Below, in pieces: positions 11,660 through 23,394 of a stretch of DNA of 64,000 nt. The stretch is from Macrocybe gigantea. Lineage: Eukaryota; Basidiomycota; Agaricomycetes; Agaricales; Callistosporiaceae. The position numbers were made by a program, and so were the translations under genes. The stretch is from NCBI GenBank assembly GCA_011319805.1, contig SJRY01000123.1, forward strand, positions 29,276 to 93,275. The letters are read 5' to 3'. Position 1 is the first letter of the stretch, and the number at the start of each line of letters is the position of its first letter. The notes under the pieces are model-generated. The model made no database searches. It was not told the origin of the DNA and worked only from the letters and a program-made list of their open reading frames with translations.

Positions 11660-12130
11660 GGCTTATTACCAGATGCGATAGTTACTTCCAGACCAGGTCT
11701 GCCTGAAGCTGTCCAAGCTCATGAGCTTATTGGATTGCAGCTGAGCTTCTCTTTCCGCAATGCCCATTTGTAAACAAGTGTAAATAACTTGCCTCCATCA
11801 TCTTCATCACTCTACACCATCATTGACTGGGCTGATCTTGAATCAAGTTGCAGACCCAAGTTCTCTAGACTCTTGAGCACTTTCATCTCTCATATCGCAA
11901 AAATCAGCTGAAAATCAACCAATCTATTAGAGTGTTTCTATGAGCGATAAGCTGCTCAATATCATTGGCAGCGGTGGTCATGCACTGCTCAACCCGCACC
12001 CCAGATGGCCCTCTGCTGGCCCATCCTGTTCTCCTGCTCCTCCTCCCCCCCTGGGGAATGCAAGTCTCCTTTTCCAAGATGGCGACGGTCTCATGGATAC
12101 TGATGACACCAACTCTTCTAATGCAGGAGG
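11660..12130 (+). mobile_element. LINE copy D, 5' fragment (UTR and ORF1 start)
   Basis: Follows the poly(A) of copy A directly. It repeats the LINE 5' UTR (cgcaatgcccatttgtaaa...aagtgtaaataa) and the ORF1 start (ATG 11939, MSDKLLNIIGSGGHALL), then stops at the copia 5' LTR at 12131. The rest of this copy is not seen on the far side of the copia element. Confidence 0.8.
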
Positions 12131-12366
12131 TGTTAGAAATGCCCCTCCTGTCCGGACTTGTGTATAGGACAGGATCCAGGCTATGTGCCTAGCAATGCAC
12201 ACAGCCTACAGCTGTGCTCACAGCAATGCGCAGCCATAGGCTGTGCACACAGCCTTCTACACGTATATATAGGTAGCACAGAGCACCTTGAAGTCCCTAG
12301 TGTTCTCACCCAGGACTTCTAGGTTCTAAGGCTTGTCCAGAGTGTTTCCTGTGCCTAGTTTTAACA
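12131..12366 (+). repeat. Copia 1 5' LTR
   Basis: Runs from TGTTAGAAATG to CCTAGTTTTAACA, with a TATA-like tatatatagg near 12263. It is about 100 bp shorter than the 3' LTR (25249-25591): the 3' copy has an extra block of the 'gcacagc' repeat and a second copy of the 'agtgttctcac' segment. The unequal lengths point to internal repeat loss or to exchange between elements. Confidence 0.9.
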
Positions 12367-12382
12367 GGTTATGGGCCCTGGC
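12367..12382 (+). promoter_or_regulatory. Primer binding site, initiator-Met half-tRNA type
   Basis: The bases right after the LTR, ggttatgggccctgg, match the anticodon-arm region of initiator tRNA-Met in complement, the primer type used by Drosophila copia. The short copia element at 33185 has the same site (ggttatgggccccgg) at 33369. Confidence 0.8.
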
Positions 12383-14713
12383 CTCTAACAGCCTTATCAG
12401 ACATACACCAAGAGTCCAGATTTCCTTCCATCTTTCACCTTCCTTGACTGTACTAGCCTGGAGTTCACTGTTCTTATAGGGTGTGTGTCTAAGTTTAGTA
12501 GATAGGAGCATCAACTGTTGGGACTGGTCTTCATTTGAAGCAGTCTTTACTCCACCAGTAGAAAACCAGGTAGTCATTCCTGTAACTCTGGGGTTAGGCC
12601 TTTGTCCTTTTACTTTACTTAAGTAAACCAAGGACACTTTTAGTAGCTAGACCTTTCTTGATACACACTCTCCTGAGGGCAAGGTCAGTAGCACAGTCTC
12701 TCTCTCTCTCTTGTGGAACCCTGCCCAAGCAAGAGGATTGTGGTTGTATTCCCAACCTCCCATCATTCCATTCCATTCCATCTCCTTGCCTCTATCCCTT
12801 TGCCATCTCCCTGCCTCTAGCATCTTGCTATCATATCTTCCTCCACCTCTATGCCTTCATTCACCAAACTCAACTCCACCAACTACCCTACTTGGTCTGG
12901 AGAAATGGAGGCTTGGCTCAGAGCCTGTGGCCTTTGGAGGATTGTCTCTGGTTCAAATCCAAGACCAGTAGACTCCACTTCTGCTGAAGCATGGGACCTA
13001 AAGTCAGACAAAGCAGCTGGCCAGCTCTACCTTATGGTGGAGCAGGACAAAGAATTCATTTCCATGGGATTAAAGATGATCCTGTGAAGATGTGGGCTGC
13101 TTTGGAAAAGGTCCATCTTCAAAAGAAGCCTGGGTCCAGGTTCAATGCTTATGATGATCTCTTCTCCATCAGAAAGAAGGAGGATGAAACTCTGCAATCC
13201 CTTATGAACAGAGTTGAGGACTGTCTGGTCAAAATCCAAAATCTTTGCCCAGCAGACTTCACTCTATCCAGCCTGGATAGTGAACTTGCTTCCATGGCCT
13301 TGATCAGAGCTCTTTCTGAGGAGTACAACTCCTTTGTCTCCTCCCTTCTTCTTCATGACAAGCTTGACAAAGACACTATCAAACAAGCCTTTGTTACTGA
13401 AGAGATTCAAAGGACTAGAAGATCTGCTGATACTGCAGAGTCTGCCTTAAAGGCCACTACTTCCTCCCATTCCTCCAATTCATCTAAACAGAAGAATTCC
13501 AACTCCAATACATCACAGAAAAAGGACAAAACATGCAGATTCTGTGGTCTGGATCACTTCTGGAGGAATTGCCAACTTTACAAGAAGGCTCAAAAGGTGG
13601 CTAGGCAAAAGACCAAAGGGCAGGAGCAAGCCAATAAGGCTACAGAGTCTGAAGTAACTGAATTTGCAGGCAATGCAAGTGCCAAACTCTCTCATCCACT
13701 CCAACTGGATGCTGACTTTGATTGGATCACAGACACAAGGGCTACTTCTCATATGACTTCTCATAAACACTGGGTCAGAAACTATACCCCTCTCAAGATT
13801 CCAATCAAGTTGGCAGATAGTTCTATTATTTATTCAGCTGGAGTTGGGACTGTGATTTTCAATCCAGTCATTAGAGGCAAACCAGCCCAATCTGTAGAGT
13901 TTACCAGAGTTTTGCATGTGCCAGAACTCTGAAACAATCTATTGTCCTGTCTATATCTCTCCAAACACAAAGCTTTCAGGATTGTCATTGATGATTCCTG
14001 CATAGACTTTCATTCCAAACCACTTAACAGGACACTCTTCTCTGCTCACATCACTCCCAACAATACTGCTCAGTTGGATGGTGTAACAGAGGCAATTTTG
14101 GAGTTTGCAAACCTTGCTAGCACACTTCCTTTGGACCTTAGCTTATGGTATAGGAGATTGGCTCATTTCAGTTATGACACTGTCAAACTAATAGCCAAGG
14201 ATAACTTGGTAACTGGATTGGATCTCAAAACCTTGGACAAGCCAGACCCCATCTGTGAACCATGTCTTGCAGGCAAAATGTCTTCAAACCCATTCCCCTC
14301 CTCAGACAGTCATGCTTCTCAACCTCTAGAACTTGTCCATTCTGATCTTTATGGCCCTCTTCCCGTTAAATCCTACTCTGGATTTAAGTATTGGGTTACT
14401 TTCATTGATGATTGTACCAGATTCAGAGTGGTGATACCTCTTAAACAGAAGAGTGATGCATTTGATGCCTTTAGACAATACAAGGCCTATGCTGAAAACC
14501 AACATGGCCTAAAGATCAAAGCTTTACAGGATGACAAGGGTGGAGAGTATATGTCCAATGCCTTTATCAAATTCACCAATGATTGTGGCATTATTCGGAG
14601 ACATACTGTCAGGAATAGGCCTCAACAGAATGGAATTGCAGAAAGAGCTAATCAAACTATGGCAGAAGAGTTAACTGCTATGCCATCTGAATCCAAGTTG
14701 TCTACTTCATTCT

Positions 14714-14940
14714 TGTTAAACAGAAAAAATGTCCTGACTGGGGATTGAACTCAGGACCTCCTGGACATATACCAGTAGCTCTACCACTGAGCTATCAGGC
14801 CTGATGGATCAACTTAGAAGTTGTATTTACAACCACCTCATCCTATATACCTTCACCCCAAGACACTATTTGGTCTAGATTCTTCGGTATCTTTGATATT
14901 AGTGGAGACAACAATGTGCCTAAATACATACAATCTAACA
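14714..14940. mobile_element. 227-bp solo-LTR-like insertion carrying a tRNA-like gene
   Basis: Begins TGTTA, ends TAACA, and is flanked by an exact 5-bp duplication ATTCT (14709-14713 and 14941-14945). Removing it with one repeat restores the copia integrase frame (...TSFW|RDGLASMVHIW). Termini and duplication length are those of an LTR retrotransposon, so this is best read as a solo LTR of a family otherwise absent here. Unusually it contains a near-complete tRNA sequence on the minus strand. Confidence 0.8.
14731..14801 (-). tRNA. tRNA-like sequence or pseudogene inside the LTR
   Basis: On the minus strand, 71 nt fold as a cloverleaf. The acceptor GGCCTGA pairs with TCAGGAC (6 of 7). The D arm is GCTC-AGTGGTA-GAGC. 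The anticodon arm is ACTGG-TATATGT-CCAGG (4 of 5). The T arm is CTGAG-TTCAATC-CCCAG (4 of 5). A box tagctcagtgg and B box agttcaatccc are intact. A TTTTTT terminator follows two bases after the discriminator A. Position 33 is A instead of T, so decoding is doubtful. The anticodon would be UAU if the loop is read normally. Confidence 0.7.
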
Positions 14941-16745
14941 ATTCTGGAGAGATGGTCTTGCTTCTATGGTGCATATTTGGAACAGAGTACCTACTTCTGC
15001 TCTATCTGGGACCACTCTTTATCAGGCTTGGTTTGGAAAGAAACCAGATGTCAGTCACCTCAGAATCTGGGGATGTACTGCATATGTCTTTGTGCAAAAG
15101 GATCAGAGGAAGAAACTCCAATCACACTACCAGAAATGTGTCTTTATTGGCTATCCTGATGGTTACAAGGGTTGGAAGTTTTACAATCCTACCACTAAAA
15201 AGACCATTATCTTGGAGAGGGCTGAATTTGATGAGAGATACTTTTCTGGTACCTCTCAGAAATATTACAGCATTCCATCTTCTCTTACCCTTCCTCTTGA
15301 CCCATCTGCCTTGCAACCAGTTTCTCAAAACTCAGCTGTGCTGGAGTTAGGGGGAGCCTTTGATGCACCAAACCCTATTGTGCAAGCAGCTCTCTCTACT
15401 CCTGATCCAGATCCTACCCCTCTACAGAGTCCAAATCTTCATCCTAGAATGCCTCCTGCTATTCACCAGGATGATAACCTACCCCACACACCTCCTGTTA
15501 GACACAGAGTACCAATCCCATCACCTCTTCCCAAAACTCCACCCATTGCTATCAGAAAACCAGTCAGAAATGTCAAACCACCTGGTAATTGGTGGGTCAT
15601 CAGACCTGCTCCTCTACCAGTTCGAGATGATTCTGATTCAGAAGACTTAATTCATAAGGATCCTGATCCTAATTCTGATGAAGAAGCTGGTTTTGTGGAT
15701 GTCCAATTTGCTGGTCTAGCTGAAGGTGCAAATCTGAGCACTTACAAGCAAGCTATGCAATGTCCGGATGCTCACAAGTGGCAGGAAGCGTGTAATAAAG
15801 AGATTATGTCACTTATGGGACATGGAACATGGGAGATTGTGGACTTGGAACTTCGTTCTGTAGATGTTACCTCTGCCTTTCCTAATGGTGATTTGGAGGA
15901 AGAGATTTATATGGTTCAACCAGAGGGGTTTCACCAAGGTGGTCCAAACCAAGTCTGCAAACTCTACAAATTGCTTTATAGTCTTAAACAGTCTGCCAGA
16001 TAGTGGAACAAGAAGATACACTCTGTCTTATTGTCTATGGGATTCAAATGACTCAAATCTGACTCTATGTCAAAGGGGAGGTAAAGGTCATTGTTCCCAT
16101 TTACATTGATGATATCACACTGGCTTCAAAGAACACTGCTGCTATTGACAAAGTGGTTGCAGAGCTGTCTAGGCACTTCAAGATCAGGGACTTGGAACCA
16201 AGCACTTTCTTATTGGGTGTGGAGATTATCAGAGATAGGCAGAAGTGGACCATTGCACTTTTTCAGAAGCAGTACATCTTAAACATACTGGAGTGCTATA
16301 GGATGGCAGATTGCAAGCCTGTCAAGACACCTATAATGACAGGTCTTAACCTTTCCAAGGCAATGGCACCTCAGACTCTAGAGAAAGCAGACTTTATGAA
16401 GAACATCCCCTACCTTAGTGCTGTTGGATCACTCCAGTACTTAGCCACCATGATTAGACCGGACATAGCAGCTGCTGTATCATATCTGGGATGCTTCAAC
16501 TCAAATTCTGGTCCACAGCATTGGAATGCAGTCAAGCATTTGCTGAGATACTGCAAAGGGACTTTGGACCTCAAGCTGACATACTCTGGAGATCTTAGTC
16601 CAGAGATGTTTACATCATTCTGTGATGCTTCACATAGTGATTGCCCAGACTCTGGATGCTCTACTGGTGGATATGTAACAATTCTTGGTGGTGGAGCTAT
16701 TGGATGGTCATCCAAACTGTAGCCTTTTGTCACACTTTCTACAAC

Positions 16746-17700
16746 AAAGGGTTGGTTGGCATAGCGGTAAACACAGTCAGGTAGTCCTGTGGATGTGGCA
16801 ATCCATGAAGCTGCAGGTTCTAGTTCTGAAGGTGGCATCTTCAGATTTGCATTCAGAAGTGTCCAGAGCTAGCTCCACATGACATGGGCAGGAAGGTATC
16901 ACAACTCTGTGACAGTTGTTCCCACAAAGGAGGTGACTTGGTTATATGACTAAGCAACTGGCATATGACATAAGCTGGGTTATGCATCACATATGTGACT
17001 TATCCCACTATGTGGGTCAAGTGTCACATGACCCTAACTCATGTGACCGGGTTTCTCTTGGCATGGATAGCCTTGAGATGTAAGTGCTGGACAATGCCTT
17101 AATCCAGCAGACCACATGTGATTTCTGATCTTAAAAGATAGAGGCTGAAAGGATAAGGGACCATACCGGGAATTGTCCTGATAACCATCTGATGGCATCT
17201 GAGCCAACAGGGTATCCAGTAAAGTGGGAGCCATTGGTGATGATTATGAACTGGTTAGTTACCTGCAGTATGTCACCTGCTTAAGTTGGCAGAAGCAGAT
17301 CCAGACCTGTTCAGTAAGGGCTTCCCTAGTAGGAACCTGTCATGGGAGGACCATGGACCTTGCTGTGATATCAGATGCCAGTCTGGAAGGCACATGGCAA
17401 GACAGAGACCTTGGACAGATGGGGATCTGTGCACATAATGCATCTGTGAACCATTTGCTGGAGGATGGGAAGGCAGGCATGGAGTAGTGACCTGGACACC
17501 ACTGGGCCATAGCAAGGCTAGACAGTCTCCAGTCCTTGGCTTGAGAGATCTAACTCCTCTGTCAGTGGTCCCTGGAATAATACACCCAGGTAACTGCTTA
17601 AGTTGAAGCTGGAGTGTGAAACTCCTAGGCTAAATGGTCTGATCATAAGACTAGGCCTGGGTTAGCAGCCTCCCCCTTGCAGGGGGGCTAAACTTCAGAT
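16746..17700 (+). ncRNA. tRNA-headed non-coding module 1
   Basis: Starts with ggttggttggcatagcggta (A box tggcatagcgg) and a weak B box aggttctagttctg about 55 bp on, then about 0.85 kb with no lasting reading frame, rich in short self-complementary stretches. It ends with a strong hairpin (cctcccccttgcagggggg) followed by ctaaactt. The module at 25609-26745 also has a tRNA-like head, an alignable stretch (ggcaag.cagagac..tgg to the gaacca...tgctnnggaatggg region) and the same hairpin plus taaactt end. Likely a long SINE or structured RNA moved by the LINE. RNA status is inferred. Confidence 0.5.
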
Positions 17701-17779
17701 CTTGAAAGCATCTTGCAGACACTTTCAAAATCTGTTAATTAAGCTTGGAATCTCCATTCTACAGAGTGCAAGCTTTCAA

Positions 17780-19602
17780 AGCAGAGCAAAGGCTAGTGGA
17801 ACCAGCATTGCTCCAAGGCTCTTGATACTTTCAGACAAACCTGCTCTGAAAGGGATCATTGCATCTGGTGATGAGCTATCAAAGATGCTAAACATGTCTT
17901 CTTTGATCAATGGATCAAAGAGGTCACTGAGAAATCTCGACATCTATGGGATCTCACTGCATGGATGAAGCAGAGACTGCTACCAGCTTACAAGGCTATC
18001 TCATTTCAGAGACAGCCTTGTAACTCGATCAAGTCACTTTGGAATGCACTCAATAAATCATATAATGCTGCATCTGACTATGCAGTAAATCTGGAGTGCC
18101 TTGATGAGCTCGAGGTGCATCCAATATAGAATTGGGTTCTGTTTTCTGCTGCAGAACTCTGAGAGTTCTTGGAGCCCTGTAGCAATACCTCTGCACCAGG
18201 ACTGGATCACTTATCCTGGGGACACATAAAGCAGCTGGTGAAGTCTCCTCACTTTGTGGCATTTATCCTTAACATTGCAAACACATGCTTGGATTTGGGG
18301 CACTGGCCCTCCTACTTCAAGCAGAGCTTGTCAGTCATCATTCTGAAGCCTGACAAGCCTGCATATGACACTCCAAAGGCCTTTTGCCTGATTGTGCTTT
18401 TGAATACCATCAGCAAGCTTGTCAAGAAGATGCTGGCATGGCATATGCAATATGAAGTGACTAAGTTTGCTGTCTTTAATCTGAAGCAGTTTGGTGGCAT
18501 CAGGCAAAACTCTACTGAGGATGCCAGTGTCTTTCTAACCCATATCATCCATCAAGGATGTCTAAGGGCCTCAAATCGAGCATGATCACTTTTGATGTTG
18601 CTCAGTACTTTCCCTCACTTAACCATCATATATTGGTGAGGATTCTTCAACATGGAGGCTTTGCATGGCAGGTGTCAAAGTTCTTCGAATCATATCTGGT
18701 TGGGCATAAGACTGCTTATGCCTGGTATAGTGCTGTTTTCCTGGAGTTTGATGCCAACATTGGTATTGGCCAGGGCTCCACACTTTCTCCAGTACTGTCT
18801 GTGCTTTACTTAGTACTGGTGCTGAAATTATACCAGAAAGCTAGCGATATGCCAGTGATCATGTCATTTGTGGATGATGGATTGATTATTGCTCAATCCA
18901 AATCTACTCCAGATAATGTTCCAAAACTGTAGAAGGCATATGACTTAGTGCACAACCTCTTCACAGACTTTGGACTTGTTGTTGGATATAATAAGACTGA
19001 GCTGCAGCATTTTTTGTGCAATAGTGCAGACCCTCATCTGCCCATTGATTTGGGATTTGCTCTGTTTACAGGCAATACCCCCTTACAACCCAAGGATGTC
19101 TGGCAATACCTGGGTTTCTTTCTGGACACATGCCTTTCCTTCAAGGAGCATGTTCAGTTTTATGCTATGAAAGCTCTGACTATGGCCAGAGCCTTCCAAA
19201 TGTTGGGCAATTCTGTTTGAGGGTTATCCCCACAACAGAAATGCATCCTCTACCTGTTGTGCATATGTCCCATTATGATGTATGGCTGTCTGTTGTGGAA
19301 TTTCAATAGTATACACAATATCACACTGTTGAAACAGCTGTGCCAGATGCAATATAAAGCCTGCATCTGGATTAATAGCCAGTTCTGCACCATGCTAGAG
19401 GGTGCAGCTGAGACAATGGCTTGTGTCAAACCTATCAGTGGATTTATTAAATGGCTAAAGATTGGGTCCTCTGCCTACCTCACCAATTCAAATTTGAGAC
19501 ATGCTCTCAGGTTCCTCTGTGGGTGGCAACCCCTCGAGGTTGAGAAATCTCACCTCCTTATCAGACAGGCAGTGCTCGTCACTCAAGTCCCCTTTCAAGG
19601 AC
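17780..19602 (+). pseudogene. LINE B reverse transcriptase region, first part
   Basis: Frames from about 17880 read a linker (RHLWDLTAWMKQRLLPAY), then RT blocks: SAPGLDHLSWGHIK, FKQSLSVIILKPDKP, FDVAQYFPSLNHH, GIGQGSTLSPVLS, and the active-site FVDDG near 18867. The thumb follows (TPLQPKDVWQYLGFFLD) and a post-RT stretch to 19602, where the inverted LINE cuts in. Stops lie near 18132, 18932 and 19220, with a frame change near 18555. The reading resumes at 23395 (KDLVNLKPLL). No endonuclease is encoded because the copy is 5'-truncated. Confidence 0.85.
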
Positions 19603-19732
19603 CTTTTTTTTTTTTTTTTTTTTTAAAATCAACAATTTATAAAGCGGTGCTTAATGGCAGTCTGCTTGTAAATACATGATGGTACCTATAATAAATACAA
19701 CTAGTCTGAGAGAAGCAGACTGAAGGGATGTA

Positions 19733-20964
19733 CAGTCCCCTTGCAAAAGTTTTGCAACATGTAAATAAATAAAAACATACTCTTGAAAGAATTCATTTTT
19801 ACACCACCACAACTCTATGCTATGTAATCTAGTACTTGGTAGATCCACCTTTGGCCTCTATAACATCTTTTACCCTGTCTGGCATGCTTCCAACTAAAGT
19901 ATTTATCAATTCCAAGTCCAGTTTTGCCCACTCTGCCTGAAGCATACTCCACAATTCATCCACATTCTGAGGAAGAGTTGGCCTGCTATTGATCCTACTT
20001 TTGAGCAGAATCCAAACATGTTCAATGGGATTGAGGTCTGGAGACTGTGCTGGGTGAGGGAGAATGACCATGTTCTGATTTTTTCACCATTCTTGTGAAG
20101 CCTTGGTGCGGTGAATAGGGGCCCCATCTTCCATGACTGCTACCTGCCCTCTCTCTTCACTTAGCTCCTTATAGATATCCCAAAGGGGACCAGAAAGGAT
20201 TAATCTGATATAATCTGACCCCTTTCTGGCATCCTTTGGGATTCTAATAAGGGGACCAAGCCTCCCATGTGCCATACACCCCAAATCATCAAACTTTGCC
20301 TTCCTGACTTGAAAGTTGGAGTGAGACACTTCTTGTCATACTTCTCTCCAGGTCTCCTGCGCACCCAGACCACCCTAGAGTTTTTCCCAATCTCCACAGA
20401 TGACTCATCTGTCCAAATCATCTGGTTCCAGTCCTCACTCCCCCAATCCTGGTGTTCCTTCACCCATACAAGCTGTGCCTTCTGATGCTCAGGCTTGAGA
20501 TAAGGTTTCTTGGCTGCAACATGTCCTTTCATGCCTAAATGATTGCTGATAGCCCTCCTAACAGTGTCTGGATGGACAGGATCGTCTCGAGAGGTGTTGA
20601 CATTTTGGGTGAGCTCGGAGAGAGTTTGGCGTCTGTTTCCATCTAGAGAAACTTTGAGATGTCATATGGACCGCTCATCTAGCTTGGGTGGTCTACCCAA
20701 GCATAGGGTATCATCAAAATGACCTCGGGTATCATAGTTTTTGAGAATGCGAAAAATGGTGCTGCAGTCCCTTCCAACAAAAGTGGCAATATCTTGAATT
20801 GGCATGTTTTCTTTGGATTTGTGATAGATGAGAGATCGCAGCTCTGGTGATGTGTTTTTGGTTCCAGGTGTCTTAGGCATGGTAGGTGGGGTATGGGCAG
20901 GTGTAGAGAGTAATTTTTATTTATTGTTTACACGTGATGTTGCAAAACTTTTGCAAGGGTACTG
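19733..20964 (-). mobile_element. Tc1/mariner-type DNA transposon
   Basis: 1,232 bp with inverted ends (cagtccccttgcaaaagttt at the left, the complement of cagtacccttgcaaaagttt at the right) and the canonical TA duplication (19731-19732 and 20965-20966). The LINE C 3' UTR matches on both sides, so the insertion postdates LINE C. It encodes one transposase on the minus strand. Confidence 0.93.
19829..20880 (-). pseudogene. Tc1-like DDE transposase, disabled
   Basis: ATG 20880 (MPKTPGTKN). An N-terminal helix-turn-helix region includes IQDIATFVGRDCSTIFRIL. The catalytic part has WTDES (first D), VMEDGAPIH (second D) and SPDLNPIEH (E), a D,D34E-type layout. The C-terminus ends at 19829. Three lesions: TGA at 20662 and at 20084, both where Arg is expected (SI-R-HLK and EW-R-KN), and a one-base deletion near 20278 in 'tggggtgt'. 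Otherwise about 340 codons, normal for the family. All three lesions would need reversal for activity, so it is dead. Confidence 0.9.
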
Positions 20965-21806
20965 TACATAGAGAGCACACTAACCCTGCTGTCTCCTGCC
21001 CATGCCTGTGCCAATTAGGCTTGCACCTGTGCTCACTTGTCTGCTAGGCTTGCATCCCCAGCTCCTAGGAGCCAGATGTAGTCAATTCCATGTAAAGGGT
21101 CTGAGAGGGCCCATAACAACAGGTATCGCAGAATCTGCGATGTGTAATGAAGCTCGGTGCTTGCTTTTATCAAACACTCCACTGAATTGATGCTCTAGGT
21201 CCCCCAGCCCAAAGGCCAGCTGCAGTTACTTCCATGCAAAAGCCCTGTGAGGAGCCATAACCCCAAGTATTTCCTGCTGTAGAAAGGCAGTTACCCACCC
21301 CCCGGATCTGGGATAAAAGCACCTGCCACCTTATTCGATGTTAGGTACTTAACAAACCAGGAATGCACAAAGGCATCATACTGGTGTTCAGTTGGCCTGT
21401 TCCAGTTATGGCACAGGGTTATGACATGGACAGAGTCTTCAGGCCCTCATCCACAGGAGCATTTGTCACTCTCAACAAAATTGAACCATGCTCAATATGC
21501 ATTGATCAGCACATGTCTGCAAGCAATGCAACAACAATGAGCATATAGTTCATTGCCTGTCACCAACTTCATGAAGCCTGTTCTTTTGTGGAGTGGGTGC
21601 TCATAGGACTCTGGCTTCTCTGCATCATGAAAATGAAATGTAGAGTTGCTAATATATTTCTTGATTCCAGAGGAGTGGAACTAAGAGCTATGCATATCAT
21701 CATCTGCCTCCTTGTGGAGTGCATCCATGGTATAAAGAGGATGAAGTCCCTGGAGAACATCGAGGCCATGTGCTGACTCATGTGCCTCAACTTGAATAGC
21801 CCACTT

Positions 21807-23394
21807 CTAATGGGAAGGGACATGCCAGAATGTAATCTGGTGCTGCTCAGCTTGGGTGAACCAAGTGCACAATAAAGTGCACAGGGCAATAGAATGTGAC
21901 TGCACAGAGTGGGGGTTGCAATCAACAATGTGGTTAATAGCATTCATTGAGTCGAGAAAGCATACAATGGATGTGACTGCATCTTGTGCAATAGCCTTTT
22001 GGATTGACATATGCAATCCAATTAGCTCAGAATCATCACATGTCGCTTTGCCAACAGGCTGATGTACTTTGTGAATGAGTGTATTGCCTTGGTAAACCCA
22101 GGAAGCATATACCAACTGCTTATTGAGTGCATCTACTTTTGTGGGCATAGTGCCATCACTACTCATATAGACACAATTGGGCTCAAGCTGGCACTGAGTG
22201 AGTGCCTGTTCGAGTAATGCACAGTAAGCCTTGACAGAGTCTTCATCTTTGCCCAGGAGCTTATGGATCTCAAGGTGACTGCTGAATTCATCAACAAGCC
22301 ACCTGCCTGGATTATTCACATCTGTGAAATAGTCTGTGGATAAAAAGTTTGGTAGTTTAAGGTCTACCAAATCCTTGAGGGGGAACTTGAGTGCATTGTG
22401 CTGCCTGTCTGATAAGAAGGCCAGATTCTTTGATCTAGAGGGATCACTCCCTGCCTGCAGCAGGGTAGTCAGAGACCTGAGAGCATGCCTCAAGTTGGAA
22501 TTCATCAGATGAGCAGAGGACGTGACTTTCAAATGTTTGATAAACCTGGTGATAGGCTTGATGCAGGCCATTGTTTCAGCTGCATCTTCCGGAGTGGTGT
22601 GAAACTGACCATTAATCCAAATGCAAGCTTTATGCTGCATTTGGCACAGCTGCTTCAACAGAGCGACATTGTGCATACCATTGAAGTTCCAGAGTAGACA
22701 GCTATACATTGTGATAGGATGCGTGCATGACAAATAGTAGATGTGCTTCTGCTAGGGGGATAGACCCTGAACAGAGTTGCCCAACATCTGAAAGGCCCTG
22801 GCAGTAGTCAAAGCCTTTGTCACATAAACACAGACATGCTCCTTGAAAGAAAGGTGCGCATCCAAGAAAAACCCAAGGTATCTCCAGACATCCTTAGGTT
22901 GTAATGGTGTATTGCCCATGAACAGGGCAAATCCCAGATTGATAGAAGAATGGGGGTCCCTGCTATTGCATGAAAAGTGCTGAAGTTCAGTTTTGTTGTA
23001 TTCAACAATAAGACCAAAGTTTGTGAAGAGGTTATGCACTGAGGCATATGCTCTCTGGAGCTTCAGAACATTGTCCAGAATGGACTTGGACTGGGCAATG
23101 ATGAGTCCATCATCCACAAATGACATGATGGTCAGCATATCACTGGCCTTCTGGTATATTTTCAGCACTGGCCCCAAATAAAGGGCAGACAGTATGGGGG
23201 ATAAAGCTGAGCCTTGGCCAATACCAACATCAGCATCAAACTCAGGTGAGATGGCACTATGCCAGGCATAAGATGTTTTATGCCTGACAAGATAAGACTT
23301 GAAGAACTTCGACACTTGACATGCAAAGCCTCCATATTGCAGTATCCTCACCAACATACAATGGTTGAGTGAGGGAAAATATTGAGTGACATTG
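21807..23394 (-). pseudogene. LINE C reverse transcriptase and RNase H region
   Basis: Nearly open from 23394 down to 21807 in one frame, with a single TAG at about 22749 where copy B has CAA. It shows GIGQGSALSPILS, FVDDG (near 23115), NTPLQPKDVWRYLGFFLD, then the RNase H-like domain (YMSSDGTMP, SELIGLHMSIQ, CFLDSMNAINH). The C-terminus continues in other frames to about 21560. It is the best preserved LINE frame in the window and so perhaps the youngest LINE insertion, consistent with its position inside copy B. Confidence 0.85.

Larger units (their letters stand above)
12851..16722 (+). pseudogene. Copia 1 Gag-Pol, frameshifted and interrupted
   Basis: ATG 12851 opens Gag (NYPTWSGEMEAWL), with a frameshift near 13067. 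A knuckle CRFCGLDHFWRNC has one residue fewer than CX2CX4HX4C. The protease motif reads DTRATSHM, with Arg for the catalytic-loop Gly. A stop near 13932 precedes the integrase: the zinc region WYRRLAH has lost a His (Tyr instead), and the core has HSDLYGP, DDKGGEY and RPQQNGIAE for D, D and E. A solo LTR cuts the frame at 14714. RT follows (VDVTSAFPNG, YIDDITLAS near 16110) with a stop near 16003 and a frameshift, then RNase H (FCDASHSDCPDSGC) up to the retroposon insertion at 16746. The end resumes at 24892 (TEAEYIA) and finishes near 25221. Confidence 0.88.
19603..23394 (-). mobile_element. LINE copy C, inverted, inserted in copy B
   Basis: On the minus strand the 3' poly(A) reads as the T run at 19603-19624, then the family 3' tail, 3' UTR, RNase H region and RT up to 23394, where the copy is 5'-truncated inside the RT palm. 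It is flanked by a 13-bp duplication, ccctytcaaggac, at 19590-19602 and 23395-23407 with one mismatch. It carries a Tc1 element in its 3' UTR. Confidence 0.88.

Noticed and set aside
19603..19624. Poly(T) tract as a promoter element
   Set aside because: It is the reverse complement of the poly(A) tail of an inverted LINE with a flanking target duplication.
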